NCBI RefSeq assembly: GCF_015624485.1
Contig: NZ_CP061378.1
Coordinates: forward strand, 4,960,001-5,024,000
Origin: Bradyrhizobium genosp. L
GTDB taxonomy: Bacteria > Pseudomonadota > Alphaproteobacteria > Rhizobiales > Xanthobacteraceae
Reading direction: 5' to 3'
Length of the DNA: 64,000 bases
Positions within the stretch are counted from its first letter, which is position 1, and each line of letters begins with the position of its first letter. The translations under genes were made by a program, and so were the position numbers. This document shows, piece by piece, positions 17,266-25,735 of this stretch. The notes beneath the pieces were generated by a model. That model saw nothing but the letters and a program-made list of their open reading frames with translations. It was not told the origin of the DNA and made no database searches.

Positions 17266-18480
17266 ATGGCAAAAATCAAGGTGTCCAACCCCGTCGTCGA
17301 ACTCGATGGCGACGAGATGACCCGGATCATCTGGCAGTACATCAAGGACAAGCTGATCAACCCGTTCCTGGATGTCGAACTGCTCTATTTCGACCTCGGG
17401 ATGGAATACCGCGATGCGACCAATGACCAGGTGACCATCGACGCCGCCCACGCCATCAAGAAGGTCGGCGTCGGCGTCAAATGCGCCACCATCACCCCCG
17501 ATGAGGCCCGGGTGAAGGAATTCGGCCTGAAGGAGATGTGGAAGTCGCCGAACGGCACCATCCGCAACATCCTCGGCGGCTGCATCTTCCGCGAGCCGAT
17601 CATCTGCAAGAACGTGCCGCGGCTGGTTCCCGGCTGGACCAAGCCGATCATCATCGGCCGCCACGCCTATGGCGACCAGTATCGCGCCACCGACATCAAG
17701 TTCCCGGGCAAGGGCACGCTGTCGCTGAAGTTCGTCGGCGAGGACGGCACCGTGATCGAGAAGGAAGTGTTCAAGGCCCCCGGCGCCGGCGTCGCGATGG
17801 AGATGTACAATCTCGACGACTCCATCGTCGATTTCGCCCGCTCGTCGTTTGCCTACGGCCTGATGCGCAACTATCCGGTCTATCTCTCGACCAAGAACAC
17901 GATTCTGAAGGTCTATGACGGCCGCTTCAAGGACATCTTCCAGGAGGTGTTCGACCGCGAATACAAGAAGGAGTTCGACGCCAAGGGCCTGACCTACGAG
18001 CACCGCCTGATCGACGACATGGTGGCCTCGGCGCTGAAATGGTCCGGCGGCTATGTCTGGGCCTGCAAGAACTACGACGGCGACGTGCAGTCCGACACCG
18101 TGGCGCAGGGCTACGGTTCGCTCGGCCTGATGACCTCGGTGCTGCTGACCCCGGACGGCAAGACCGTGGAGGCCGAAGCCGCCCATGGCACGGTGACCCG
18201 CCACTACCGAGAGCACCAGAAGGGCAAGGAGACCTCGACCAACTCGATCGCGTCGATCTTCGCCTGGACCCGCGGCCTCGCCCATCGCGCCAAGCTTGAC
18301 AACAATCCGGAGCTGGCGAAGTTCGCCACCACCCTGGAGAAGGTCTGCGTCGCGACCGTCGAGGACGGCTACATGACCAAGGACCTCGCGCTTCTGGTCG
18401 GGGCCGACCAGCGCTGGCTCTCGACCACCGGATTCCTCGACAAGGTCTCCGACAATCTCGCCAAGGCGATGGCGGCCTAA
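17266..18480 (+). CDS. icd: NADP-dependent isocitrate dehydrogenase
   Basis: Oxidatively decarboxylates isocitrate to 2-oxoglutarate with NADP in the citric acid cycle. The 404-residue sequence matches the eukaryotic-like homodimeric class common in Rhizobiales: [14 protein letters not shown] at the N-terminus, the substrate-binding [10 protein letters not shown] segment, [11 protein letters not shown] and the metal-binding DDMVA region, and [17 protein letters not shown]. Upstream, at 17178-17195, a perfect 7-bp hairpin (CCGCCCG-cccc-CGGGCGG) precedes a TATAGC box; a promoter there is possible. Confidence 0.98.
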
Positions 18481-18526
18481 GGGCCGCCCTGTTCGGGACA
18501 ACAGACAACAGCGAGCGAGCGTAGCC

Positions 18527-19024
18527 ATGGCCCCTCTCAGGAGCGTTACGCTCGCTTTGTTGTTGCTGACCGGGTCGGCAGCCCACGCCGCCGAACCGCT
18601 GCCCGCCGCTATCGCGGTGTCGGGCGAGACCACGGTGCTCACCGTCCATGCCGAGGGCGCGCAGGTCTATGAGTGCAAGGCCGTGACCGACGGCAACCTC
18701 GCCTGGTCGTTCCGCGAACCGGTCGCAACCCTGATCGAAGGCGGCCGCACGGTCGGGCGGCACTATGCCGGCCCGAACTGGGAGGACGTCGACGGCAGCG
18801 CGGTGACCGGGCGCACCACCGGCGAGGCGCCGGGCGCCACCGCATCGGACATCCCCTGGTTGAAGCTCGCGGTGATCTCTCGTCGTGGCGAAGGCGTACT
18901 GTCCACCGTCAGCACCGTGCAGCGGATCAACACCTCGGGCGGCAAGCTCGCGGGCGCCTGCGACAAATCAGGTGAGCTGAAGAGCGCGCCCTACTCGGCG
19001 GATTACGTCTTCCTGCGCAATTGA
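18527..19024 (+). CDS. DUF3455 family exported protein
   Basis: A 165-residue protein with an N-terminal signal peptide ending near AHAAEP (about residue 21). The DUF3455 hallmarks are seen in order: AEGAQVYECKA, LAWSFREPVATL, VGRHYAGPNWE, IPWLKLAVIS, TVQRINTSGGKL and a C-terminal YSADYVFLRN. Two cysteines (ECK and GACDK) could pair in the periplasm. The family has no established function. It follows icd by 46 bases and may be co-transcribed. Confidence 0.85.
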   Translation: MAPLRSVTLALLLLTGSAAHAAEPLPAAIAVSGETTVLTVHAEGAQVYECKAVTDGNLAWSFREPVATLIEGGRTVGRHYAGPNWEDVDGSAVTGRTTGEAPGATASDIPWLKLAVISRRGEGVLSTVSTVQRINTSGGKLAGACDKSGELKSAPYSADYVFLRN

Positions 19025-19094
19025 TCGCACGCAGAAGAGAATCTGTTGCGATCACGCAAATGCAACTTGAAATTTCCGAAGCTTATGCAATAAT

Positions 19095-19116
19095 CCTTAG
19101 ATAGTTCATTCTAAGG
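19095..19116. promoter_or_regulatory. Inverted repeat in the leader of the glycine-rich gene cluster
   Basis: CCTTAGA and TCTAAGG form a perfect 7-bp inverted repeat with an 8-base spacer, inside an unusually AT-rich stretch (about 19025-19140). It is nested in a second pair, ATGCAAC (about 19060) and GTTGCAT (about 19116). The region lies 170 bases upstream of the first glycine-rich gene and may be an operator or an RNA hairpin. Confidence 0.4.
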
Positions 19117-19285
19117 TTGCATCTCATTTCGTTTCGCCGGAAGCGGATATTTTAGCTTCCTCCCGCTTCCCAATCTCTCAACAGAATTCGCCAGCGCGTA
19201 GCGCCAGTGAATGGAGTGGACCGTTCAGCCGATCCGGCCGAGCGGAGCGATCGTTCGCGCCCACTCGAGACAAGGAACAAGGACC

Positions 19286-20473
19286 ATGGATTATCTGGAG
19301 CGCGCGCAAATCATCGGCCACGACGTCACCCGTTTGAAGAACGGCGAGACGATCCGAAGCACGGTCCTCGTCGACAGTCTCGAGAAATTCAAGGCGATCT
19401 TCGCGCACGACCTGACGCTCGATCAGCGCGGCAAGTTTTCGGAGCAGATCGGCCACCTGCCCTGGACCTTGCAGTTCGGCTCGCTTCCCGGCGCATCGAT
19501 GACACGGCTGATCAACAACGTATTCGGCCTCGGCAGCCTCGCGATGAACGACGTTGCGGTCGCCACCGCGATCTTCCCGCTGCGGGTCACCGCGGTTTCG
19601 GGATCGACCGTTACGATCAACACCGATGAGGTCTTCGGACCGAGCAGCGCACCGGTCGCGATCAACGCCGGCACGCTGATCTTCAACGGCGGCTCGATCA
19701 CCACCCTCAACACCGTCATCACGGTGAGCGCGGACACTCTTCAGATCAATAGCGGCGGCTCCTTGCCTTATCATATCGGCATCAAGGGAGTGGCGGGCGC
19801 CACCGGTACCGCCGGCGCGACCGGTTCGACGACACCGGGCCAGGCCCAGGCCGGCAGAAAGGGCAACGAGGGGTCGCCCGGCGTCTGCACCGGATCGGAC
19901 AGCGGCGGTACCGGAAGCGGCGGAGCCACCGGTGGCGCCGGAGGGACCGGACTGATCGGGGCCCAGGGATTGCCCTCGCTGCCGGCGACCATCACCGTCA
20001 AAGGGTTCTCGCAGAATACGAGCTTCGTGGTCTACACGCAGTCGGGCGCCGGCGGCCAGGGTGGTCCGGGCGGACAAGGCGGCGCCGGGCAGCAAGGCGG
20101 CAACGGCGGCGATGGGTGCAGCAGCGGTTGCGAAGGGACGTCCGGCGGCAACGGCGGACAAGGCGGCGCGGGAGGCGCGGGAGGCGACGGCGGGCCAGGA
20201 GGCCCTGGCGCCCCCGGATTGCCGATCAACATTAGTTTCCCGCAAGCGGCCCAATCGTTCCTGGTGATGACGCAGGACCTCGCTCCTCCGGGTGCAGGCG
20301 GCCAGGCCGGCGCCGGCGGTGCACCCGGCGGGGGCGGCGGCTCCGGATCGGGCGGCAAGCACAAGAGCGACGGTGCGGGCGGCTCGAGCGGCTCCAGCGG
20401 CGCGGCTGGAAGCGCCGGGAAAGCCGGCACTGTCGGCGGCGCTCCCGGCAACTACAACCCCACCTACACCTAG
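19286..20473 (+). CDS. Glycine-rich collagen-like protein A
   Basis: A 395-residue protein of unknown function. The ATG at 19286 is preceded by AAGGAACAAGGA. No signal peptide is seen. Residues 1-165 form a non-repetitive domain ending in beta-helix-like strands (STVTINTDEVFGP, GTLIFNGGSITTLNTVITV). From about 168 the chain alternates between Gly-X-X or Gly-Gly-X tracts and short beta segments: LPATITVKGFSQNTSFVVYT then GAGGQGG, and LPINISFPQAAQSFLVMT then GAGGQAG. A few cysteines occur inside the glycine tracts (PGVCTG, DGCSSGCEG). The next gene encodes a second protein with the same modular pattern. Gly-Gly-X tracts are more like polyglycine-II bundles than true collagen triple helix, but that is inference. 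Confidence 0.8.
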   Translation: MDYLERAQIIGHDVTRLKNGETIRSTVLVDSLEKFKAIFAHDLTLDQRGKFSEQIGHLPWTLQFGSLPGASMTRLINNVFGLGSLAMNDVAVATAIFPLRVTAVSGSTVTINTDEVFGPSSAPVAINAGTLIFNGGSITTLNTVITVSADTLQINSGGSLPYHIGIKGVAGATGTAGATGSTTPGQAQAGRKGNEGSPGVCTGSDSGGTGSGGATGGAGGTGLIGAQGLPSLPATITVKGFSQNTSFVVYTQSGAGGQGGPGGQGGAGQQGGNGGDGCSSGCEGTSGGNGGQGGAGGAGGDGGPGGPGAPGLPINISFPQAAQSFLVMTQDLAPPGAGGQAGAGGAPGGGGGSGSGGKHKSDGAGGSSGSSGAAGSAGKAGTVGGAPGNYNPTYT

Positions 20474-20474
20474 G

Positions 20475-21812
20475 ATGACGCCCTTGATGTCCGTTGGCCT
20501 CGAAGGCGGCTTCCGAAACCGGGTCCTGGCCGCCGATCCACGCATCGACCTCCGCATGCGCGCAACTGCGCCGCTCCCGGCGCCCGGCGAAGACTGGACC
20601 GTGGGGACGCATTTCGTCGAGATCCCCACCCTCCCCGATATGCGGCGATTGCTCGGCCCGGCAGATGCCGCCATGCGGCGCGCGCGAAGCCAGGCATTCT
20701 ATGGCGGCGCCCATGATCGGGCCCGCGCGCGATTGGGTCTCGGCATGCATGATCGCGGCGAGGAGTACGTCTTCGCCGATGGGCAAATCCACGCCCGCGA
20801 CTTCCTCGGCCAGGCTCGGCATCTGCCCGCGCATGTCAAAGCCGTGCGGCTGCCGAGCATGCGCATCGAGAGCGGTCAAACCTGGGATCTCAGCGTCAGG
20901 CATACCGCCTGGAAAGACGTCGGCGCGCGCGAAGAGCTCTATGTCTACGTCCACGTCGATCGCCTGACGGTTGCTCCCGGCGCCCGCATCGAGATCCACG
21001 GCAACGTTTTCATTCTCGTCTGCGACGAGATCGTATTGCATGACGGCGAGGCCGGCCGCGGTCCGCACGGCCATGACGGGCTCGACATCCGCATCCTTTC
21101 GACCCCGCACGCCGCGTTCAGCCGCTTCCGCGCTGCACCGGCGCGGCCGGGACTGCCAGGCGCCGATGGCGCCAGCGGCGCCGGCAGCCGTGCAACTGCC
21201 GTGGTTGGGACGCCGTTCGGTCCGTGCCTGCAGGAATTTTCGCCCGATCGCGACGGCGAGGCCGGCCGCGATGGCGGAGACGGCAGCGACGGCACCGCCG
21301 GCGAGAATGGCGGCATGACCATGCTCGCCGATGTCAGGATCGGTGCGCTGACGGGATTCGGTCCGGAGCAGTTGCGCATCTTCGCGCAAGCCGGCGCGGG
21401 CTTCCCCGGCGGCGACGGGGGTCAGGGCGGCAAAGGCGGCGACGGCGGCAGCGGTGCCGACGGCGTCGACGGCATCGAGGGATTGAGCCGCGGCGGACAT
21501 GGCGGGCGCGGCGGCGATGGTGGACGCGGCGGGAGTGGCGGACGCGGCGGCAACGGCGGGCTCGCCTCCAACATCTTTATCGAACTCCCGGCGGCGCATC
21601 GTGCGTGCCTCGAGCTGTGCTCCAAAGACAGCGAAGGCGGAGCTGGTGGCGCTGCCGGACCCGCCGGCGCCGGCGGACACGGCGGAGCGCACGGCGCATG
21701 CGCACGCCCGGACGCGCCCGTCCTCGACGGCAAACCAGGACGCTGCGGGTCTGCGGGCGCACCGGGCAAACCGCGCAGCGGTCCGAAGATGCACGTCTTC
21801 ACTGTTCCATGA
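20475..21812 (+). CDS. Glycine-rich collagen-like protein B
   Basis: A 445-residue protein starting two bases after the stop of gene A (TAG-G-ATG), so translation is probably coupled; an ATG at 20487 is an alternative. An N-terminal domain of about 210 residues has no recognised family; its last part is strand-rich (LYVYVHVDRLTVAPGARIEI, NVFILVCDEIVLHD). Then come glycine-rich tracts separated by short segments LADVRIGALTGFGPEQLRIF and LASNIFIELPAAHRACLELC, the same arrangement as in protein A. Histidine and aspartate are common in the tracts (GGHGGRGGDGGRGG). Ends HVFTVP. No signal peptide. A surface or appendage role is possible but the export route is not visible. Confidence 0.8.
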   Translation: MTPLMSVGLEGGFRNRVLAADPRIDLRMRATAPLPAPGEDWTVGTHFVEIPTLPDMRRLLGPADAAMRRARSQAFYGGAHDRARARLGLGMHDRGEEYVFADGQIHARDFLGQARHLPAHVKAVRLPSMRIESGQTWDLSVRHTAWKDVGAREELYVYVHVDRLTVAPGARIEIHGNVFILVCDEIVLHDGEAGRGPHGHDGLDIRILSTPHAAFSRFRAAPARPGLPGADGASGAGSRATAVVGTPFGPCLQEFSPDRDGEAGRDGGDGSDGTAGENGGMTMLADVRIGALTGFGPEQLRIFAQAGAGFPGGDGGQGGKGGDGGSGADGVDGIEGLSRGGHGGRGGDGGRGGSGGRGGNGGLASNIFIELPAAHRACLELCSKDSEGGAGGAAGPAGAGGHGGAHGACARPDAPVLDGKPGRCGSAGAPGKPRSGPKMHVFTVP

Positions 21813-21875
21813 TCAACCCCGGCGCCGCGCAGGATCGCGGCGCCTCGTGATGCAACGCTTCAATGGAGAGCGACC

Positions 21876-23387
21876 ATGCTCAATCCACGGGATCTCAACA
21901 CCTACGCCAAGACCGCCAAGCTCCAGATCGGCGGCTCGGGCAGCTCGTTCGGCACCTCGATCATCACATACGAAATCCGCAGGTATCAGGACATCCGAAA
22001 TCTCGGCAACGAGTTCGCGTATCTCCTGACCTGCAAGCATCGGGTCATCATCCCGAACGCAAACAACTACCAGGTCGGCCCGACTTCCAGCACCGGATAC
22101 TCGAACTATCCCGCCGCGATCTTCAACTCGGTCACGCTGGCCGCCAACAACGGCGCGACGCTGATGCTGCGCGAGATCTTTCCGAGGACGCTGAACACCT
22201 CGGTCACGACATCGGTCAACTCCAATGTCGGCGGAAACACGACGACGTCGAACCAGCACACCACGGGCTCCTCCACGTCACAGACCAACTCGTTCGGCGT
22301 GGCGGTATCCGGTGGCTTCTTCGGCGACATGCTGACCGGCGGCATCACCCTCGAGAACCAGAACGTGTGGGGATCTGGCAAGTACAGCTCCGACAGCTCG
22401 GACGCCGGGTCCGGACGGCAGTTCGATGCCTCGAGCGGCGAAACCATGAGCGTCAAGGACTGGAGCTCCTACGGCTTCATCAACGAGACCACCGGCTCGG
22501 CCAACTGGATCTGGGGCCAGTCCTATCCGTGGGACGTCATCCTCTACAATCAATCGACCAACGCATCGACCGTCAATCTGCCGTCCTTCGTGCAGGGGCG
22601 GATGAAGGACAATTACGACGCGCAGAACTATATCGTGCTGCCGCCAAGCCAGCTCTCGCTGATGGGGGTCGATTTCACGATGCGGGCGAGCTGGCTGATC
22701 GAATTTCCGAGCGGGATATCGGCAGCCGAGAGCATCACCATCAGCCACAACACGTCGTGCTTTCTCGCCAGCCATTCCCTGAACGGAAGCGCGGTGTCGG
22801 CCAGCCTGCAGACGGCGTCGGCGGCATCGAAGTCGACATTCGTCTCGCCGGCGCTGCCCCTGAGCACCTATGCGCTGGACCCGATCGCGGACGCCGGACC
22901 GAAGAACGGCGCCGCAATCGGCTTCACCGCGAACCGCTTCACCTTCCCGCCCAATGCGAACGGCGGCCCATTCCAGATCGTCTCGCCGTCCAACAATCTG
23001 AAGGTCTCGGGCGCCGGATTCGACCCGGCGATGACCAGCAACTTCGCGCAAGCCACCAGCTTCACGATCGAGTTCAAGATCCTCGACAACACCAACGAGT
23101 ATTCGTTGCTGCTGATGCACTGGATCGGAGCGTCGAGCGGCGCCTGCAAGCTGACCGTCACCACCAACGGAACCTCGACCACGGTCGTCTACGTCGACTC
23201 GCCCGAAGGACAAGGCGGCCAGAGCAACGTGACCGCGATCGAGCTCCGAAACGCCGATTTCTCGTCGATCAACTATCACGATTATCTCGTGATCGGGCTG
23301 AACACGATCACGATCACGGTCGAACCGGTCAATCCGAACCAGTCCAACCTCTATACGCTGTTCGCGCTGGCGATCGGCAATGCCTAA
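21876..23387 (+). CDS. Unknown protein C of the glycine-rich cluster, possible beta-rich assembly protein
   Basis: A 503-residue protein I do not recognise. The ATG at 21876 has a GGAGAG site. It lacks a signal peptide and is rich in Ser, Thr and Asn. Residues about 105-175 form a low-complexity, alternating Ser/Thr segment (NTSVTTSVNSNVGG, TTTSNQHTTGSSTSQTNSFG) followed by GVAVSGGFFGDMLTGG, a composition reminiscent of the membrane-inserting hairpins of beta-pore-forming proteins. The second half is strand-rich (FTIEFKILDNTNEYSLLLMH, CKLTVTTNGTSTTVVYV) and ends with IGLNTITITVEP. Its tight position after the two glycine-rich genes and its overlap with the next gene suggest one functional unit. 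Toxin, scaffold or phage-like structural roles are all open. Confidence 0.75.
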   Translation: MLNPRDLNTYAKTAKLQIGGSGSSFGTSIITYEIRRYQDIRNLGNEFAYLLTCKHRVIIPNANNYQVGPTSSTGYSNYPAAIFNSVTLAANNGATLMLREIFPRTLNTSVTTSVNSNVGGNTTTSNQHTTGSSTSQTNSFGVAVSGGFFGDMLTGGITLENQNVWGSGKYSSDSSDAGSGRQFDASSGETMSVKDWSSYGFINETTGSANWIWGQSYPWDVILYNQSTNASTVNLPSFVQGRMKDNYDAQNYIVLPPSQLSLMGVDFTMRASWLIEFPSGISAAESITISHNTSCFLASHSLNGSAVSASLQTASAASKSTFVSPALPLSTYALDPIADAGPKNGAAIGFTANRFTFPPNANGGPFQIVSPSNNLKVSGAGFDPAMTSNFAQATSFTIEFKILDNTNEYSLLLMHWIGASSGACKLTVTTNGTSTTVVYVDSPEGQGGQSNVTAIELRNADFSSINYHDYLVIGLNTITITVEPVNPNQSNLYTLFALAIGNA

Positions 23388-24450
23388 CGGGTCGTCGACC
23401 GCCCAGCCGACCGCCGCGGCCAGGTTCAAGCGCCAGCCGCCCGGCTCTCAAAGTGCGACCAGCGGCGCCGGAAAGAGGGCCAGGGCGGCGGCGACAGCGC
23501 TGAGGAAGCCGAAGAAAAACGTCCTCGGCGGCGCCAGGGTGTCGCACAGCGTGCTCAACCGCCGGGCCAAGGAGTTGGGACTGCGGGCGCGGGTGAAATT
23601 CGCTACGTTCAGCGGCCTGAGCTTCAACAAGAGCAATGCGAAGCTCAGGACCAACGTCATGAAGAACCTGATCGCGCAGGCCGCGAAGAGCAAGTCGGCC
23701 AACCCGATCGGCTCCAACTTTCCGCGGATCTGGCGCGATGCCCTGCCCGCGCATGACGAACTGGTCTCGACCTCGTTCATGCGGGAATTCCTCGCCGGCT
23801 TCTTCACCAAGTCGGATTCGCCGCTGACCGACGACCAAAAAGCGCTGATCAACAATGTGGTGGACCAGATGTCCGACATCCGGCTGCCGACCAAGTTTTC
23901 AGGCTTCGCGACGGCGAACAAGGTGATGCAGCATCCGACCAGCCGCGCCGAGGCCTTCTTCGCCGACCCCTACAAGACCGCGAGCCTTCATTCGGCGATG
24001 GACTCCTCCAGGAAGACCTATGTCACGCGCGCGATGGAACGCGTGGTGACGAACGGTGGCACCTTCAAGGAGATGATCGAGGCGGGCCTGCGTGCCGGCA
24101 TCGAGTTCACCCTCAACTATTTTACCGCGCCGGTCACCGCCAGGAACGTGTTCAACTTCAGCCTGCGCAACAACACCGTCCTGACGGATCGTGAAAATCT
24201 GGAGCAGGTCGAAGCGCGCGAGCGCATGAAGGACGCCTATGAACAGCTGAGCGGCAAGTTGCGGATCGCAATCCCCGACGAGTCGGCGCAGCAGAGCCTC
24301 GAGCGCGACTGGCCTGGCCTGCCCATGCTCGGCGACGGCCAGGAGCCGCCGGAGGCGCCGCCGAGCCCGCGCCGGACCACCGTGTTCTCAAGCCAGTCAT
24401 CCAACGTCAACAAGGCAGCGGACGTCGAGATGGTGGCGCTGGCGCTGTAG
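23380..24450 (+). CDS. Unknown protein D of the glycine-rich cluster
   Basis: A 356-residue protein with no recognised domain. Its ATG at 23380 overlaps the stop of gene C by eight bases, indicating coupled translation. The first 75 residues are basic and low-complexity (KRQPPGSQSATSGAGKRARA, ALRKPKKNVLGG), the middle is predicted mainly helical (KAKLRTNVMKNLIAQAA, TFKEMIEAGLRAGIEF), and the last 60 residues are Pro/Ser-rich and probably disordered. It could bind nucleic acid or an acidic partner through the basic tail. No membrane segment or signal peptide is visible. It closes the four-gene unit and faces the K+ channel gene convergently. Confidence 0.72.
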   Translation: MPNGSSTAQPTAAARFKRQPPGSQSATSGAGKRARAAATALRKPKKNVLGGARVSHSVLNRRAKELGLRARVKFATFSGLSFNKSNAKLRTNVMKNLIAQAAKSKSANPIGSNFPRIWRDALPAHDELVSTSFMREFLAGFFTKSDSPLTDDQKALINNVVDQMSDIRLPTKFSGFATANKVMQHPTSRAEAFFADPYKTASLHSAMDSSRKTYVTRAMERVVTNGGTFKEMIEAGLRAGIEFTLNYFTAPVTARNVFNFSLRNNTVLTDRENLEQVEARERMKDAYEQLSGKLRIAIPDESAQQSLERDWPGLPMLGDGQEPPEAPPSPRRTTVFSSQSSNVNKAADVEMVALAL

Positions 24451-24466
24451 CGCGGCCGTGCAGCAA

Positions 24467-25720
24467 TCAATCCCGGTTGCCGCCGTCGGTCTCCGCCGGC
24501 ACGGCTGCCGCGATCTCGGTCGGCGCCACGTCGCCGCTATCGGCCGCGACGGTGTCGGCAAGCCGCGCCTCCGCGGTCTCCTTGACATGCGCGGCGAGCG
24601 CCGGCATGCGCTCGATCAGCGCGTGGAAATCCAGCGCATCGAGCACCAACAACCTGGTCTTGCGCATCGCCGTCACGGTGCCGGACCGCTTGGTCCGGCG
24701 CAGCAGCGCGATCTCGCCGAAGAAGGAGCCATCGGCCAGCCGCACGCGCTGGCTCGGCAGATCGATCTCGACCTCGCCCGCGGTGATGAAATACATCGAT
24801 GAGGCCGTATCGCCGCGCCGTACCAGGACCTCGCCGGGCTCGATGGACTGCGACCGCAGCAGCCGCATGATGTCGGCGATCTCGGCCGCATTGAGCTGCG
24901 CGAACAGCGGCACCCGCGCCAGCATGCCCCAGGTCACGACGAAATCGCGGCGCCGCACCTCCTCGGCGAACGCGGTCGAGATGATCGCGACCGGCAACGC
25001 GATCATCGCAAAGCCGACCACGATCGCGAACACGGTGACGATCCGCCCCAGCGGCGTCACCGGCACGACGTCGCCATAGCCGACGGTGCCGAGCGTCACG
25101 ATCGCCCACCACATCGCCTGCGGCATGGTGCCGAACTTGTCCGGCTGCACCTTGTGCTCGATCGCATAGAGCAGCGAGGCAAACAAAAGCACCGCGCCGG
25201 TCAGGATCACGACACAGCCGAACAGCGTGCGCCGCTCGGCATGCAACGCGGCCAGAAGCGAGCGCAGCGCCGGCGAATAGCGCACCAGCTTGAGGAACGG
25301 CAGCATGCCGAACAGCACCAGCGCGGTCTTGTCGCCGATCGCGAGTGCGATTGCCGACGGCAGGAAGGCCAGCAGATCGATCACGCCGAGGGTCGAGAAG
25401 GCGTATTCCAGCCGCGCGCGCGATGGCGTCATGTCGCGCAGCGAGTGGCCGACCACGCTCCAGAGCCGCGCGGCGTATTCGAGCGCAAAGGCGATGACGG
25501 CTGCGATCTCGATCGTCGACAGCAGCCCGCCGAACCGGGCGTCGATCTCGGGCACGGAGGCCAGGATCGCCGCCAGCACGTCGATAGCGATGATGGCGGA
25601 GATGAACCAGGCGAAGCGCGAGCCGCCGGAATGCGGCAGGTCATCGCGTTCGAGCAGCTCGTAGAGGCGGTCCCGCAGCTCCGGGTCACCGCTGCCGCGC
25701 TTGCCCGGAACCGTCGCCAC
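24467..25720 (-). CDS. Cyclic-nucleotide-binding voltage-gated-type K+ channel
   Basis: A 417-residue six-helix potassium channel with a C-terminal cyclic-nucleotide-binding domain, related to the Mesorhizobium channel MlotiK1. Six membrane helices span about 35-250; the pore has the selectivity filter TVGYGD (212-217) after PQAMWWAIVTLG. The binding domain (about 270-390) contains the phosphate-binding cassette FGEIALLRRTKRSGTVTA, where the arginine of the RSGT segment contacts the cyclic phosphate. The S4 region (KLVRYSPALRSL) has only a few basic residues, so strong voltage gating is unlikely. The start is a GTG at 25720 with GGAGAGG upstream. It begins 15 bases after the alaS stop, so it is probably co-transcribed with alaS. 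Confidence 0.93.
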   Translation of the reverse strand: MATVPGKRGSGDPELRDRLYELLERDDLPHSGGSRFAWFISAIIAIDVLAAILASVPEIDARFGGLLSTIEIAAVIAFALEYAARLWSVVGHSLRDMTPSRARLEYAFSTLGVIDLLAFLPSAIALAIGDKTALVLFGMLPFLKLVRYSPALRSLLAALHAERRTLFGCVVILTGAVLLFASLLYAIEHKVQPDKFGTMPQAMWWAIVTLGTVGYGDVVPVTPLGRIVTVFAIVVGFAMIALPVAIISTAFAEEVRRRDFVVTWGMLARVPLFAQLNAAEIADIMRLLRSQSIEPGEVLVRRGDTASSMYFITAGEVEIDLPSQRVRLADGSFFGEIALLRRTKRSGTVTAMRKTRLLVLDALDFHALIERMPALAAHVKETAEARLADTVAADSGDVAPTEIAAAVPAETDGGNRD

Positions 25721-25735
25721 GATGATGCCTCTCCG

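Noticed and set aside
19286..20473. Calling the glycine-rich proteins true collagen.
   Set aside because: Gly-X-Y periodicity with proline at X is irregular and Gly-Gly-X tracts predominate, so a collagen triple helix is not supported.
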